Positions 26,386 through 33,533 of a DNA stretch of 64,000 nt are shown piece after piece; the stretch's first letter is position 1, and every line of letters begins with the position of its first letter. The stretch lies in the NCBI GenBank assembly GCA_958295845.1, contig OY282376.1:4539022-4603021 (forward strand), in the 5' to 3' direction. This DNA comes from Caldilineaceae bacterium. GTDB lineage: Bacteria; Chloroflexota; Anaerolineae; Caldilineales; Caldilineaceae. The notes under the pieces were generated by a model, which worked only from the letters and a program-made list of their open reading frames with translations, was not told where the DNA came from and searched no databases. The position numbers were made by a program, and so were the translations under genes.

Positions 26386-27057
26386 ATGAAGACCTTCCGC
26401 ATTGTTTTGGCTCTGGCGCTCACAGTGAGCGCGCTGGCAGTATCGGCCACCGCATACGCGCACCCCAATCAGCCCGGCTATTGCCAGATGCCGGATGGAA
26501 CGCTCAATTCCGGCCACTGCACCGACGCTGAAAACGCGGCCGGCGGTCATGACGTTCACCTCCCTGCCAATCCTGCGCCAAGCACGCCGAATCCCGGCTC
26601 GCCGCCGCCGCCAGGGGGGAACAATCCGGGTGGGCCGGGCGCGCCGCCTTCAGGAAACAACCCGAATGGGCCGGGCGGGCCACCGCCGGTTGGGGCGGGT
26701 CCGGATGGCGATCCAGGTTCGGGTTCTACGCCGGTCTACACGGGCATCGACTGTCATATCCAACACGCGGCCAGACCGGCGCAGATCTGCTCAGTCCCGA
26801 ATGGCCTGCAGTACTGGTACATCGGCGCGGACGGCAGCGCACAGCCGGGCCCGTTCCTGCCGGACTCGCCGAGGATCGAGAGCTTCAGCGGCGTCAACCC
26901 TTTGACTGGCAAATCGGTCACGATCGATTACGTCACGGAGGGTGACAAGACGCTGTTGCGGGTAAGTACGTTCTACCCCGACAACGAGTACGACACGAAC
27001 AAGCCTTACGTCTTTACGCTGGACGCGGGTCACAACGTGAACCACATTCAATGGTGA
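26386..27057 (+). CDS. secreted protein with an unrecognised C-terminal domain (223 aa), paralogue of the gene at 8365
   Basis: A signal peptide (IVLALALTVSALAVSATAYA) is followed by a short Cys-containing segment (PGYCQMPDGTLNSGHC, two Cys), a Gly/Pro/Asn-rich linker (repeated P.G.NNP.GPG units), another Cys pair region (IDCHIQHAARPAQIC) and the C-terminal domain: LQYWYIGADGSAQPGP, FSGVNPLTGKSVTIDY, STFYPDNEYDTNKPYVF and a final NVNHIQW. The paralogue at 8365 has the same motifs in the same order, but lacks the Cys pairs. AAGGAGAT precedes the ATG. Export to the cell surface is likely; function is unknown. Confidence 0.85.
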   Translation: MKTFRIVLALALTVSALAVSATAYAHPNQPGYCQMPDGTLNSGHCTDAENAAGGHDVHLPANPAPSTPNPGSPPPPGGNNPGGPGAPPSGNNPNGPGGPPPVGAGPDGDPGSGSTPVYTGIDCHIQHAARPAQICSVPNGLQYWYIGADGSAQPGPFLPDSPRIESFSGVNPLTGKSVTIDYVTEGDKTLLRVSTFYPDNEYDTNKPYVFTLDAGHNVNHIQW

Positions 27058-27148
27058 GAACTGCAGGGGTCGGGGGTCAGGGGTCAGGGGTTGGTGACCT
27101 GGACAGGATGATTTGAGCTGAAGTTGGTTGACGAATATTGTGAAAGAG

Positions 27149-27176
27149 AGAACCCCTGAAAAGGGGTTCTTTTCTT
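27149..27176 (+). terminator. Rho-independent terminator 1
   Basis: The stem AGAACCCC/GGGGTTCT with loop TGAAAA is followed by TTTTCTT. It lies about 90 bp after the stop of the gene ending at 27057. A second copy lies at 27335. Confidence 0.85.
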
Positions 27177-27201
27177 GATCTTGTTGGTTGGGTTGGGGGG
27201 A

Positions 27202-27222
27202 GGGCAGGCACAAGGCCTGCCC
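27202..27222. repeat. small palindromic REP-like hairpin
   Basis: GGGCAGGC-acaag-GCCTGCCC, a perfect 8-bp stem followed by 'ctac'. The identical sequence recurs at 55164-55184. Confidence 0.75.
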
Positions 27223-27334
27223 CTACGGGGGCGGGTGAGGGGGCGCGGAACTGCAGGGGTCGGGGGTTGGTGACCTGAACTGGAGGGAGTTAGCCGAGGT
27301 TGCTTGACGAATTGGGTTGTTAAGACAAAAAAGG

Positions 27335-27364
27335 AAAGAACCCCTGAAAAGGGGTTCTTTTTTT
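27335..27364. terminator. Rho-independent terminator 2, bidirectional, serving clpC
   Basis: The stem AAAGAACCCC/GGGGTTCTTT with loop TGAAAA has T-runs on both sides (TTTT on the + strand; TTCCTTTTTTG on the minus strand). It lies 29 bp past the clpC stop. About 70 bp around it (including 'ttggtgacctg' before and 'gatcttgttggttggg' after) repeats the surroundings of terminator 1, so the whole module looks duplicated. Confidence 0.85.
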
Positions 27365-27392
27365 GATCTTGTTGGTTGGGGTGGGGCGGGCT

Positions 27393-30002
27393 TTATTGGA
27401 GGAGGGCTTCGAGTTCTTCTGTGGCCTCGCTGTCTTCGGGTTCTTCTTCCTGTTGGCGGTGGGCGATGGCGGTGAACTCGTAGGCGCCCTTGGGTCCGAC
27501 ATCGCCGTCTGCGCCGTTGGTTGCGTCGAAGGGGTTGCGCGAGCCGGATGACTGTGCGGGGGCGGTTGGATCTGCGGCCAGGTCTCCAGGTGCGTTGGGT
27601 GTGAAGTCGACCTGGATGGTATCGCCGGGAACGAAGCGGCCTTCGAGGAGGGCTTCGCTGAGGGGATCCTGGACTTCGCTCTGGATGACGCGGCGCAAGG
27701 GTCGGGCGCCGTAGTCGGGGTTGTAGCCGGCGTCAGCGATGGCGTAGCGGGCGGCGGGGGTGAGCTCCAGCTTCATGTCCTGTTCGTCGAGCTGGGCGCG
27801 CAGGGTGCGCAGCTCTAGCTCGACGATTTCGGTAATTTCTTCTTTGGTGAGGCCGCGGAAGACCATGATGCCGTCGAGACGGTTGATGAATTCGGGGCGG
27901 AAGGTCTTTTTGAGGGCGTCCATGACCTTTGACTTCATCTGCTCATATTCGGTTTCCATGCGGGTCTGTTCATCGGCGGTGATGGCGAAGCCGATGCCCT
28001 TGGAGCCCTGGATGAGGTTTGCGCCGACGTTGCTGGTCATGATGAGCAGGGCGTTGCGGAAGTCGACGCGGCGGCCTTTTGCGTCGGCGAGGGAGCCGTC
28101 CTCCATGATCTGGAGGAGCATGTTGAAGGCTTCGGGGTGGGCCTTTTCGATTTCGTCGAGAAGGACGACGGAGTAGGGGCGGCGGCGGACGGCTTCGGTG
28201 AGCTGGCCGCCCTCTTCGTAGCCGACGTATCCGGGGGGCGCGCCGACGAGGCGGCTGACGTTGTGGCGCTCCATGAACTCGCTCATGTCGAGCTTGATGA
28301 GGGCTTCTTCGCTGCCGAAGAGAAATTCGGCGAGGACTTTGGTCAGCTCGGATTTTCCGATGCCGGTCGGTCCGAGGAAGATGAAGCTGCCGATGGGTCG
28401 TTTGGGGTCTTTGAGCCCGGCGCGGGCGCGGCGGACGGCTTTGCTGATGGCTTTGATGGGTTCGTCCTGGCCGACGATGCGTTTGTGGAGCTCGTCTTCC
28501 ATGCCGAGGAGGCGTTCGCGTTCTTCGCCGCCCATGCGATAGACGGGGACGCCGGTCCACATGGAGACGACTTCGGCGATGTCGTCGGCGGAGACGACGG
28601 GCTGGTTGGCGACCTGGCGCCAGCCTTCGCGCAGTTTGTCGAGTTTGGACTGGAGCTCGACTTCGCGATAGCGGAGGTCGATGGCGTCGTCGAAGCGCTG
28701 GGTTTCGAGGGCCTCTTCTTTTTCTTTCTGGAGGCGTTTGAGATCGATAAAGGTTTCGCGCAGGCTGACGGCATGGGGTGCTTTGTACATGCGAACGCGG
28801 CTGCCGGCCTCGTCGATGAGGTCGATGGCTTTATCGGGCATGAAGCGGTCGGGCACGTAGCGTGCGGCCAGGTGGGCGGCGGAGTCGAGGGCCTCTTCGG
28901 AGATGATGAGTTTGTGGTGTTCCTCGTAACGGCTTTTGATGCCTTTGAGGATTTCGATGGTTTCTTCGATGCCGGGTTCTTCGACGAGGATTGGCTGGAA
29001 GCGGCGTTCGAGGGCGGCGTCGTTCTCGATGTGTTTGCGGTATTCGTCGAGGGTTGTTGCGCCGATGACCTGGAGCTCGCCGCGGCTGAGGGCGGGCTTG
29101 AGGATGTTGGCGGCGTCGACACTGCTGCCGGCTGCGCCGGCGCCGACGAGCATGTGGACTTCGTCGATGAAGAGGATTGCGCCGCTGTTGATGATTTCTT
29201 CGATAACTTTTTTGAGGCGTTCTTCGAACTGGCCGCGGTACATGGTGCCGGCGACGAGGCTGCCGACGTCGAGCATGAGGATGCGTTTGTTGAGGAGCGG
29301 CTCGGGCACGTCGCCGTCGACGACGCGCTGGGCCAGCCCTTCGACGATGGCGGTTTTGCCGACGCCGGGTTCGCCGATGAGGGCGGGGTTGTTTTTGTTG
29401 CGGCGGCTGAGGATCTGGATGACGCGTTCGATTTCCATCTGGCGGCCGATGACTGGGTCAAGGCGCCCCTCTTCAGCGGAGGCTGTGAGGTCGAGGCCGA
29501 GCTGGTCCACCAGCGGTGTTTTGGACTCTTTTTTCTGTTTTTCTTTGGATTGTGCGCTATTTTGCAGGAGATCGCGGGCGGTCTGTGTGCGGACGCGGTC
29601 GAGGTTGATGCCGAGGTTGCGCAGCACGTTGACGGCAACGCCATCTCCATCGCGCACGAGGCCGAGGAGCAGGTGCTCGGTGCCGATGTAGTGGTTGCCC
29701 ATCATGCGGGCCTCTTCGACAGCCAGCTCGATAACTCGTTTGGTGCGCGGGGCGAGTGTTGGTTTGCCGAGGGGGGCGCGTTCGCCGCGCCCGACGGTGC
29801 GTTCGACGGCGCGCACGACCTGTCCGGGCTCGACGCCCAGTTCTTTGAGTACTTTAACGGCGACGCTGTTCTCCTCCTGGACGAGGCCGAGGAGCAGGTG
29901 TTCGGTGCCGATATGGTTGTGATTAAGGCGCAGGGCCTGTTCTTGTGCAAGCGTAAGGACTCGTCGCGCACGTTTCGTGAAGCGTTCGAGTTTATCAGAC
30001 AT
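27393..30002 (-). CDS. clpC: ClpC-type AAA+ unfoldase (Clp protease ATPase subunit)
   Basis: 869 residues. An N-terminal Clp-N double repeat (IGTEHLLLGLVQEENSVAV near 31 and IGTEHLLLGLVRDGDGVAV near 106) precedes the first AAA module, with Walker A GEPGVGKT at 210-217 and Walker B LFIDE at 277-281. A UVR-containing middle domain (about 415-460, EKEEALETQRFDDAIDLR) is followed by the second AAA module (GPTGIGKS at 544-551, VVLLDEIEK at 612-620) and the Clp-D2 domain. The C-terminal 75 residues are an acidic, low-complexity extension. ClpC unfolds substrates for ClpP, often guided by an adaptor such as McsB. It is single-copy here and monocistronic, with a terminator at each end. No mcsA/mcsB or ctsR is adjacent. 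Confidence 0.96.
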   Translation of the reverse strand: MSDKLERFTKRARRVLTLAQEQALRLNHNHIGTEHLLLGLVQEENSVAVKVLKELGVEPGQVVRAVERTVGRGERAPLGKPTLAPRTKRVIELAVEEARMMGNHYIGTEHLLLGLVRDGDGVAVNVLRNLGINLDRVRTQTARDLLQNSAQSKEKQKKESKTPLVDQLGLDLTASAEEGRLDPVIGRQMEIERVIQILSRRNKNNPALIGEPGVGKTAIVEGLAQRVVDGDVPEPLLNKRILMLDVGSLVAGTMYRGQFEERLKKVIEEIINSGAILFIDEVHMLVGAGAAGSSVDAANILKPALSRGELQVIGATTLDEYRKHIENDAALERRFQPILVEEPGIEETIEILKGIKSRYEEHHKLIISEEALDSAAHLAARYVPDRFMPDKAIDLIDEAGSRVRMYKAPHAVSLRETFIDLKRLQKEKEEALETQRFDDAIDLRYREVELQSKLDKLREGWRQVANQPVVSADDIAEVVSMWTGVPVYRMGGEERERLLGMEDELHKRIVGQDEPIKAISKAVRRARAGLKDPKRPIGSFIFLGPTGIGKSELTKVLAEFLFGSEEALIKLDMSEFMERHNVSRLVGAPPGYVGYEEGGQLTEAVRRRPYSVVLLDEIEKAHPEAFNMLLQIMEDGSLADAKGRRVDFRNALLIMTSNVGANLIQGSKGIGFAITADEQTRMETEYEQMKSKVMDALKKTFRPEFINRLDGIMVFRGLTKEEITEIVELELRTLRAQLDEQDMKLELTPAARYAIADAGYNPDYGARPLRRVIQSEVQDPLSEALLEGRFVPGDTIQVDFTPNAPGDLAADPTAPAQSSGSRNPFDATNGADGDVGPKGAYEFTAIAHRQQEEEPEDSEATEELEALLQ

Positions 30003-30056
30003 GGGTAAGTTCCCTTAATCGACGTTTTCCTGCATGAGAGCGATCAGACAGAAGCT

Positions 30057-30062
30057 ACTATA
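30057..30062 (-). promoter_or_regulatory. candidate extended -10 promoter of clpC
   Basis: On the minus strand TATAGT is preceded by TGG, matching the extended -10 form TGnTATAnT, about 55 bp before the clpC start codon. No good -35 is visible. From 30063 to 30382 I see no gene. Confidence 0.4.
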
Positions 30063-30382
30063 CCATAGAGGCCAACCGGGTGCCGTAATCGCAATTCCGT
30101 TTGTGTCCTACGCGTTTATTTGCGTGCGACACGGGCAGAAGCCGTGGCGCAGGGGTTAGGCGGCGGACGGTTCGGAAGCGAATCCGAGCGCATGGTCGCG
30201 AATGGTATGGACCTGGCGCGTGTAGGAAGTTTAAGGTGCAGTTGTGCGTTCTGGGGCTGACGAGCCGTTTGACGGTACCGGAATGCCGGGGGCGGGGGCC
30301 GGACTGATCGAAATGGCTCGCCATACGTGCATCCGTTGACCGTTTATATTGTAACGAGGGCGTGTTTATTTTGTCAATTCAT

Positions 30383-30414
30383 AAAAAACGTGCCGGACGC
30401 AATGTCCGACACGT
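30383..30414 (-). terminator. Rho-independent terminator of rpsA
   Basis: On the minus strand the stem ACGTGTCGGAC/GTCCGGCACGT (one G-T pair) with loop ATTGC is followed by TTTTTT. It is 66 bp past the rpsA stop codon. Confidence 0.9.
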
Positions 30415-30479
30415 TTGATGCTAAGCGGTCGTGACCAGAGGGCCGAGCGACCGCAGTTTCGTTTTGGCGCGGCGGGGAA

Positions 30480-31835
30480 TCAGGCGACTACTTTGACGGG
30501 CTCCGGTTCTTCAGTCAGCTCGGTCCGGGACTGGATGTCGAGGGCGGGGGCGGCGGCTGGCGCTGCTGAGTTTTCGGCGCTGGCAGTGTTTTCAGCAGTG
30601 TTTTCGGCGCCTTCTGCGTTTTCTTCGAGGGGGACGGGTTCCCAGTCGAATTCGACGGATTCTTCTGCGGGCACGACCTGTTTGAGGCTGAGGCCCATGC
30701 GGCGTTTGTCGGTATCGATGCGAATGATGCGCAGGTCGATTTCCTGGCCTTCGGTCACGACTTCGCTGGGATGGGCGATGCGGCGTTCGGTGAGTTCGCT
30801 GATGTGGACCAGGCCCTCGATGGTGTCGCCTTCGAGGCGAGCAAAGGCGCCGAAGTGGACCAGTTTGGTGATGACGCCGCGCACGATCTGGCCGACTTGA
30901 TAGCGGTCGGGCACGGTTTCCCAGGGTTCGGGCTGGAGACGGCGCAGGCTGAGGCCGATTCGTTTGCGTTCGCGGTCGACGTTGAGGACCATGACTTGGA
31001 GTTTCTGGCCGATAGAGACGACTTCTTTGGGATGGCTGATGCGGCCCCAGCTGAGTTCGCTGAGATGGATGAGGCCGTCAGCGCCGCCGAGGTTGACGAA
31101 TGCGCCGAAGTCGGCGAGGCTGCTGACGACGCCTTCGCAGACGGAATTTTCTTCCAGTGTTTCGAGCAGTTTTTCTTTTTGCTCGCGGCGCCATTCGCGG
31201 ATGGCGACCCGTTCAGAGAGGATGAGGCGATTGCGGCGGCGGTCGAGGTCGATGACCTTCATGCGCAGTTCGACGTCCATGAGCTTCATCCAGCGATTAT
31301 CGGGTTCGCCTTCGGTGAGCTGTTGGGACTGGCTTTCGCTGCTGAGCTGGCTGGCGGGGACGAATCCGCGCACCTGCCCGATTTTGACGATGACGCCACC
31401 GCGGTTGAAGCCACTGACGGAGCCGGTGAACATGTCCTGCGATTCCAGCAGCTCTTCGGCGTGTTTCCAGTCACTTTCGGCGCGGGCGCGGGAGACGCTG
31501 AGGAGGAGGTTGCCGTCGCGGTCTTCGCGCATGACGTAGACCGGCACTTCGTCGCCGATGGTCATTTCCTTGAAGTCGCCTTCGAGGCGGTCGACCTCGC
31601 GGCCGGTGACGATGCCTTCGGACTTGTAGCCGATGTCGATCAGCAGTTCGCCGGCGCGTTTGTCGACAACGACACCATGGCGGATGTCGCCGGTTTGGGG
31701 CTGGTTAACATAGGAATCGTCAAATTCCTCAAGGAGCAGGGCCATGGGATGGTCTTCCATGGGGGGACCAGCGTCCATGTCCTCAGTCAAGAATTCTGCT
31801 TCGGGATCCATTACTGCTGTTTGCTGGTTTGACAT
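30480..31835 (-). CDS. rpsA: S1 RNA-binding protein (ribosomal protein S1 homologue), four S1 domains
   Basis: 451 residues. An acidic N-terminal leader of about 50 residues is followed by four S1 motifs: GDIRHGVVVDKRAGELLIDI; FTGSVSGFNRGGVIVKIGQV; CEGVVSSLADFGAFVNLGGA (with GLIHLSELSWGRISHP); and VRGVITKLVHFGAFARLEGD (with GLVHISELTERRIAHP). A Glu/Ala/Pro-rich C-terminal tail closes it. S1 helps 30S subunits bind mRNAs with weak ribosome binding sites, which several genes here have. Four domains fit the shorter S1 form of Gram-positive-type lineages. The start at 31835 has GGAGGAAG 11 bp upstream; the earlier in-frame ATG lacks one. The 240-bp leader may host regulation. Confidence 0.92.
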   Translation of the reverse strand: MSNQQTAVMDPEAEFLTEDMDAGPPMEDHPMALLLEEFDDSYVNQPQTGDIRHGVVVDKRAGELLIDIGYKSEGIVTGREVDRLEGDFKEMTIGDEVPVYVMREDRDGNLLLSVSRARAESDWKHAEELLESQDMFTGSVSGFNRGGVIVKIGQVRGFVPASQLSSESQSQQLTEGEPDNRWMKLMDVELRMKVIDLDRRRNRLILSERVAIREWRREQKEKLLETLEENSVCEGVVSSLADFGAFVNLGGADGLIHLSELSWGRISHPKEVVSIGQKLQVMVLNVDRERKRIGLSLRRLQPEPWETVPDRYQVGQIVRGVITKLVHFGAFARLEGDTIEGLVHISELTERRIAHPSEVVTEGQEIDLRIIRIDTDKRRMGLSLKQVVPAEESVEFDWEPVPLEENAEGAENTAENTASAENSAAPAAAPALDIQSRTELTEEPEPVKVVA

Positions 31836-32075
31836 GACGGTCTTACTTCCTCCAATAAAAGTAGACTCCAACGGCAGATACGGTCTGACGTTTGCAATTT
31901 GCACCGGTACGAGAAATAGACACAAAACTCCAGGGAAACTGAATATGATAAAGCGCCGTCCTGCCAGCGTCGGGCGCGCTTCTTTCGACATTCTTATCAG
32001 TGCTAGCCGGGGAATGCACTACTCTGAACGGTATTCTGGGGGCGAAGACGGCTCTGTCTTCTCTGTGGAAAGGTT

Positions 32076-32480
32076 CTACTTTTCGCCGGCGGAATTGCTA
32101 CAGGCGCGTAAGGCGATCGCCTCGATTTCGATCAGTGCGCCGAGTGGCAGGGCGGCTACTTGCACTGTGCTGCGAGCAGGAGGGTCATCCTGGAACGCTT
32201 GCGCGTATATCTCGTTGACAGTGGAGAATTCGGCGATGTCGGTCAGGAAAATCGTTGTTTTGACGATTTGTCCCATGCCGGAGCCGGCGGCGTCGAGGAC
32301 AGCGGCGAGGTTATCGAGCACTTGTTGGGTCTGTTCGACAATGCCTGGTCGTAGTTGACCGGTCAGGGGATGGATACCGATCTGACCCGAAGTGAAGATC
32401 AGATGCTCCGTAGCGACGGCCTGAGAATAGGGGCCGACGGCGGCAGGGGCTTTCTCGGTGAGAATTGTTTGTTGAGTCAT
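32076..32480 (-). CDS. ridA: RidA family reactive-intermediate (enamine/imine) deaminase
   Basis: 134 residues, full length. It hydrolyses 2-aminoacrylate and related imines made by PLP enzymes, protecting them from damage. It carries the RidA features AAVGPYSQAV, FTSGQIGIHPLTGQL, and the catalytic Arg in PPARSTVQVAALPLGALIEI. It lies upstream of rpsA on the same strand, with 240 bp between, so co-transcription is uncertain. It may matter for the PLP lyase encoded at 39058. The ribosome binding site is weak. Confidence 0.93.
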   Translation of the reverse strand: MTQQTILTEKAPAAVGPYSQAVATEHLIFTSGQIGIHPLTGQLRPGIVEQTQQVLDNLAAVLDAAGSGMGQIVKTTIFLTDIAEFSTVNEIYAQAFQDDPPARSTVQVAALPLGALIEIEAIALRACSNSAGEK

Positions 32481-32634
32481 GCAGGGTTTCAGCGAGGTGT
32501 CCGCTGAATCAGTTCCTTTTAGCGTTGGGGTCAGCTGGAAAACGTTGGTAATTCCCAGTTGACAGCAAATTGTCGGCTATTGTATGCGATCATCCAATGT
32601 TTGTCAAGAACCGTTTTTCGGTGAAACGGGGAAC

Positions 32635-32800
32635 TGCGGGGGTCGGGGGTCAGGGGTCGGGGGCCTGAGATAGCGCGTGGGAAGGGAGACACTGTTGGCT
32701 AGAGACTTTGCTGGGGGAGAATGAACACGGTGGTCTAGTTAGGGCGGGGCGTTGCGGGGGCGCGGAACTGCAGTTTTTAGTGGTCAGTTTTCAGTTTCGA
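32635..32800 (+). repeat. family C heptamers and a truncated family D copy
   Basis: 'gggggtcaggggtcgggggcc' type heptamers (32638-32665) precede a family D copy (32685-32762) that stops after 'gcgttgcgggggcgc', losing the second half of the structured core. It continues as 'ggaactgcagtttttagtgg' (family C). The same D-to-C junction appears at 38857. No gene is seen in 32481-32836. Confidence 0.8.
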
Positions 32801-32836
32801 ATTTATATCTAAAGTTTGCCAACAGGCTTGATGAAA

Positions 32837-33183
32837 TGGGCCCCAAAAACTGGACCACAAGCTAAGGTGTATAATGGAGCAATTCACCGAGCCTGTGGAG
32901 GGGCATCACGATGGTCAAGAAACGGCGGCGACACGCGGCGGCCTTCAAGTTTCGGGTTGCGCTGGAAGCGCTCGAAGGCAGTAAGACGATTAGCCAGTTA
33001 CCGAGTGAGCACGAGATTCATGCCAATCAGATAAGGGCCTGGAAACGGCAACCGCTGGAAGACGGGCCCAGCGTCTTCGCTACGAACGGCGAGCGCAAGC
33101 AACGGGAGCAGGAGGCGCAGGAAGCAGAACTCTATGAACAGATCGGGCGGCTCAAGATGGAACTTGAGTGGTTTAAAAAAAAG
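32837..33183 (+). mobile_element. truncated left part of the IS3-family element found intact at 36066
   Basis: It starts with the same left end, TGGGCCCCAAAAACTGGAC, and is nearly identical to 36066-36412 up to the A8 run (33176-33183). After that run the sequence is unrelated. No right inverted repeat follows. Confidence 0.88.
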
Positions 33184-33336
33184 GCGACTCTAAGTTGTGG
33201 GCTTGGCACCCTAGAAAAAGAACAAAAAGTATTCAGCCCGGTCGTCTTGCTTTCTCCGTCCTTGGTTTTTTGTTTTGTGAATGGACCAAATGGGCGACAA
33301 AGTATGATTGGGGGCGCAGTGTGGAACGGGATGTAG
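32911..33336 (+). pseudogene. truncated IS3-family transposase (OrfA part only)
   Basis: The first 91 or so codons match the N-terminal helix-turn-helix and leucine-zipper part of the intact transposase at 36140 (MVKKRRRHAAAFKFRVALEA; EAELYEQIGRLKMELEW). Identity stops at the poly-A run coding for KKK, exactly where IS3-family elements normally frameshift. About 50 unrelated codons follow. The DDE integrase domain is missing, so it cannot transpose by itself. The OrfA-like fragment could still act as a DNA-binding regulator of the intact copy. Confidence 0.85.
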
Positions 33337-33342
33337 TTTTAT

Positions 33343-33413
33343 GTGCCAGTAGCTAAGCGGCTAAGGCTCGCGGCTGCCAACCGCGGATCGGGGGGGCGAG
33401 TCCCCTCTGGCAC
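33343..33413 (+). tRNA. tRNA-Gly (anticodon GCC) with an atypical T-loop
   Basis: 71 nt fold as a cloverleaf. The acceptor stem is GTGCCAG/CTGGCAC. The D-arm is short, GCT/GGC, with GG in the loop. The anticodon stem is CGCGG/CCGCG with loop CTGCCAA, giving GCC at 33376-33378. The T stem is GGGGG/CCCCT. The next base is T, the discriminator usual for bacterial tRNA-Gly. No CCA is encoded. The T-loop reads GGCGAGT instead of the usual TTCRANY, so positions 54-55 are GG. It lies between a truncated IS and a secreted-protein gene. Confidence 0.7.
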
Positions 33414-33415
33414 TT

Positions 33416-33455
33416 TTACTACACCCGGTTCACACTTACTACACCCGGTTCACAC
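33416..33455 (+). repeat. 20-bp direct repeat next to the tRNA
   Basis: 'ttactacacccggttcacac' occurs twice in tandem without spacing, starting 3 bp after the tRNA. It could mark an integration or excision scar. Confidence 0.8.
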
Positions 33456-33533
33456 TGCGTTACTGCGATAGTAGCAAGAGTCCCGGAAATTATCAACCCA
33501 TTTTTGCCCTGGCATTGGCACCTAATGTGAGTG

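Noticed and set aside
28137..30008. 623-codon frame opposite clpC
   Set aside because: Antisense shadow of a highly conserved gene, with Ala/Asp/Glu/Phe-rich nonsense composition.
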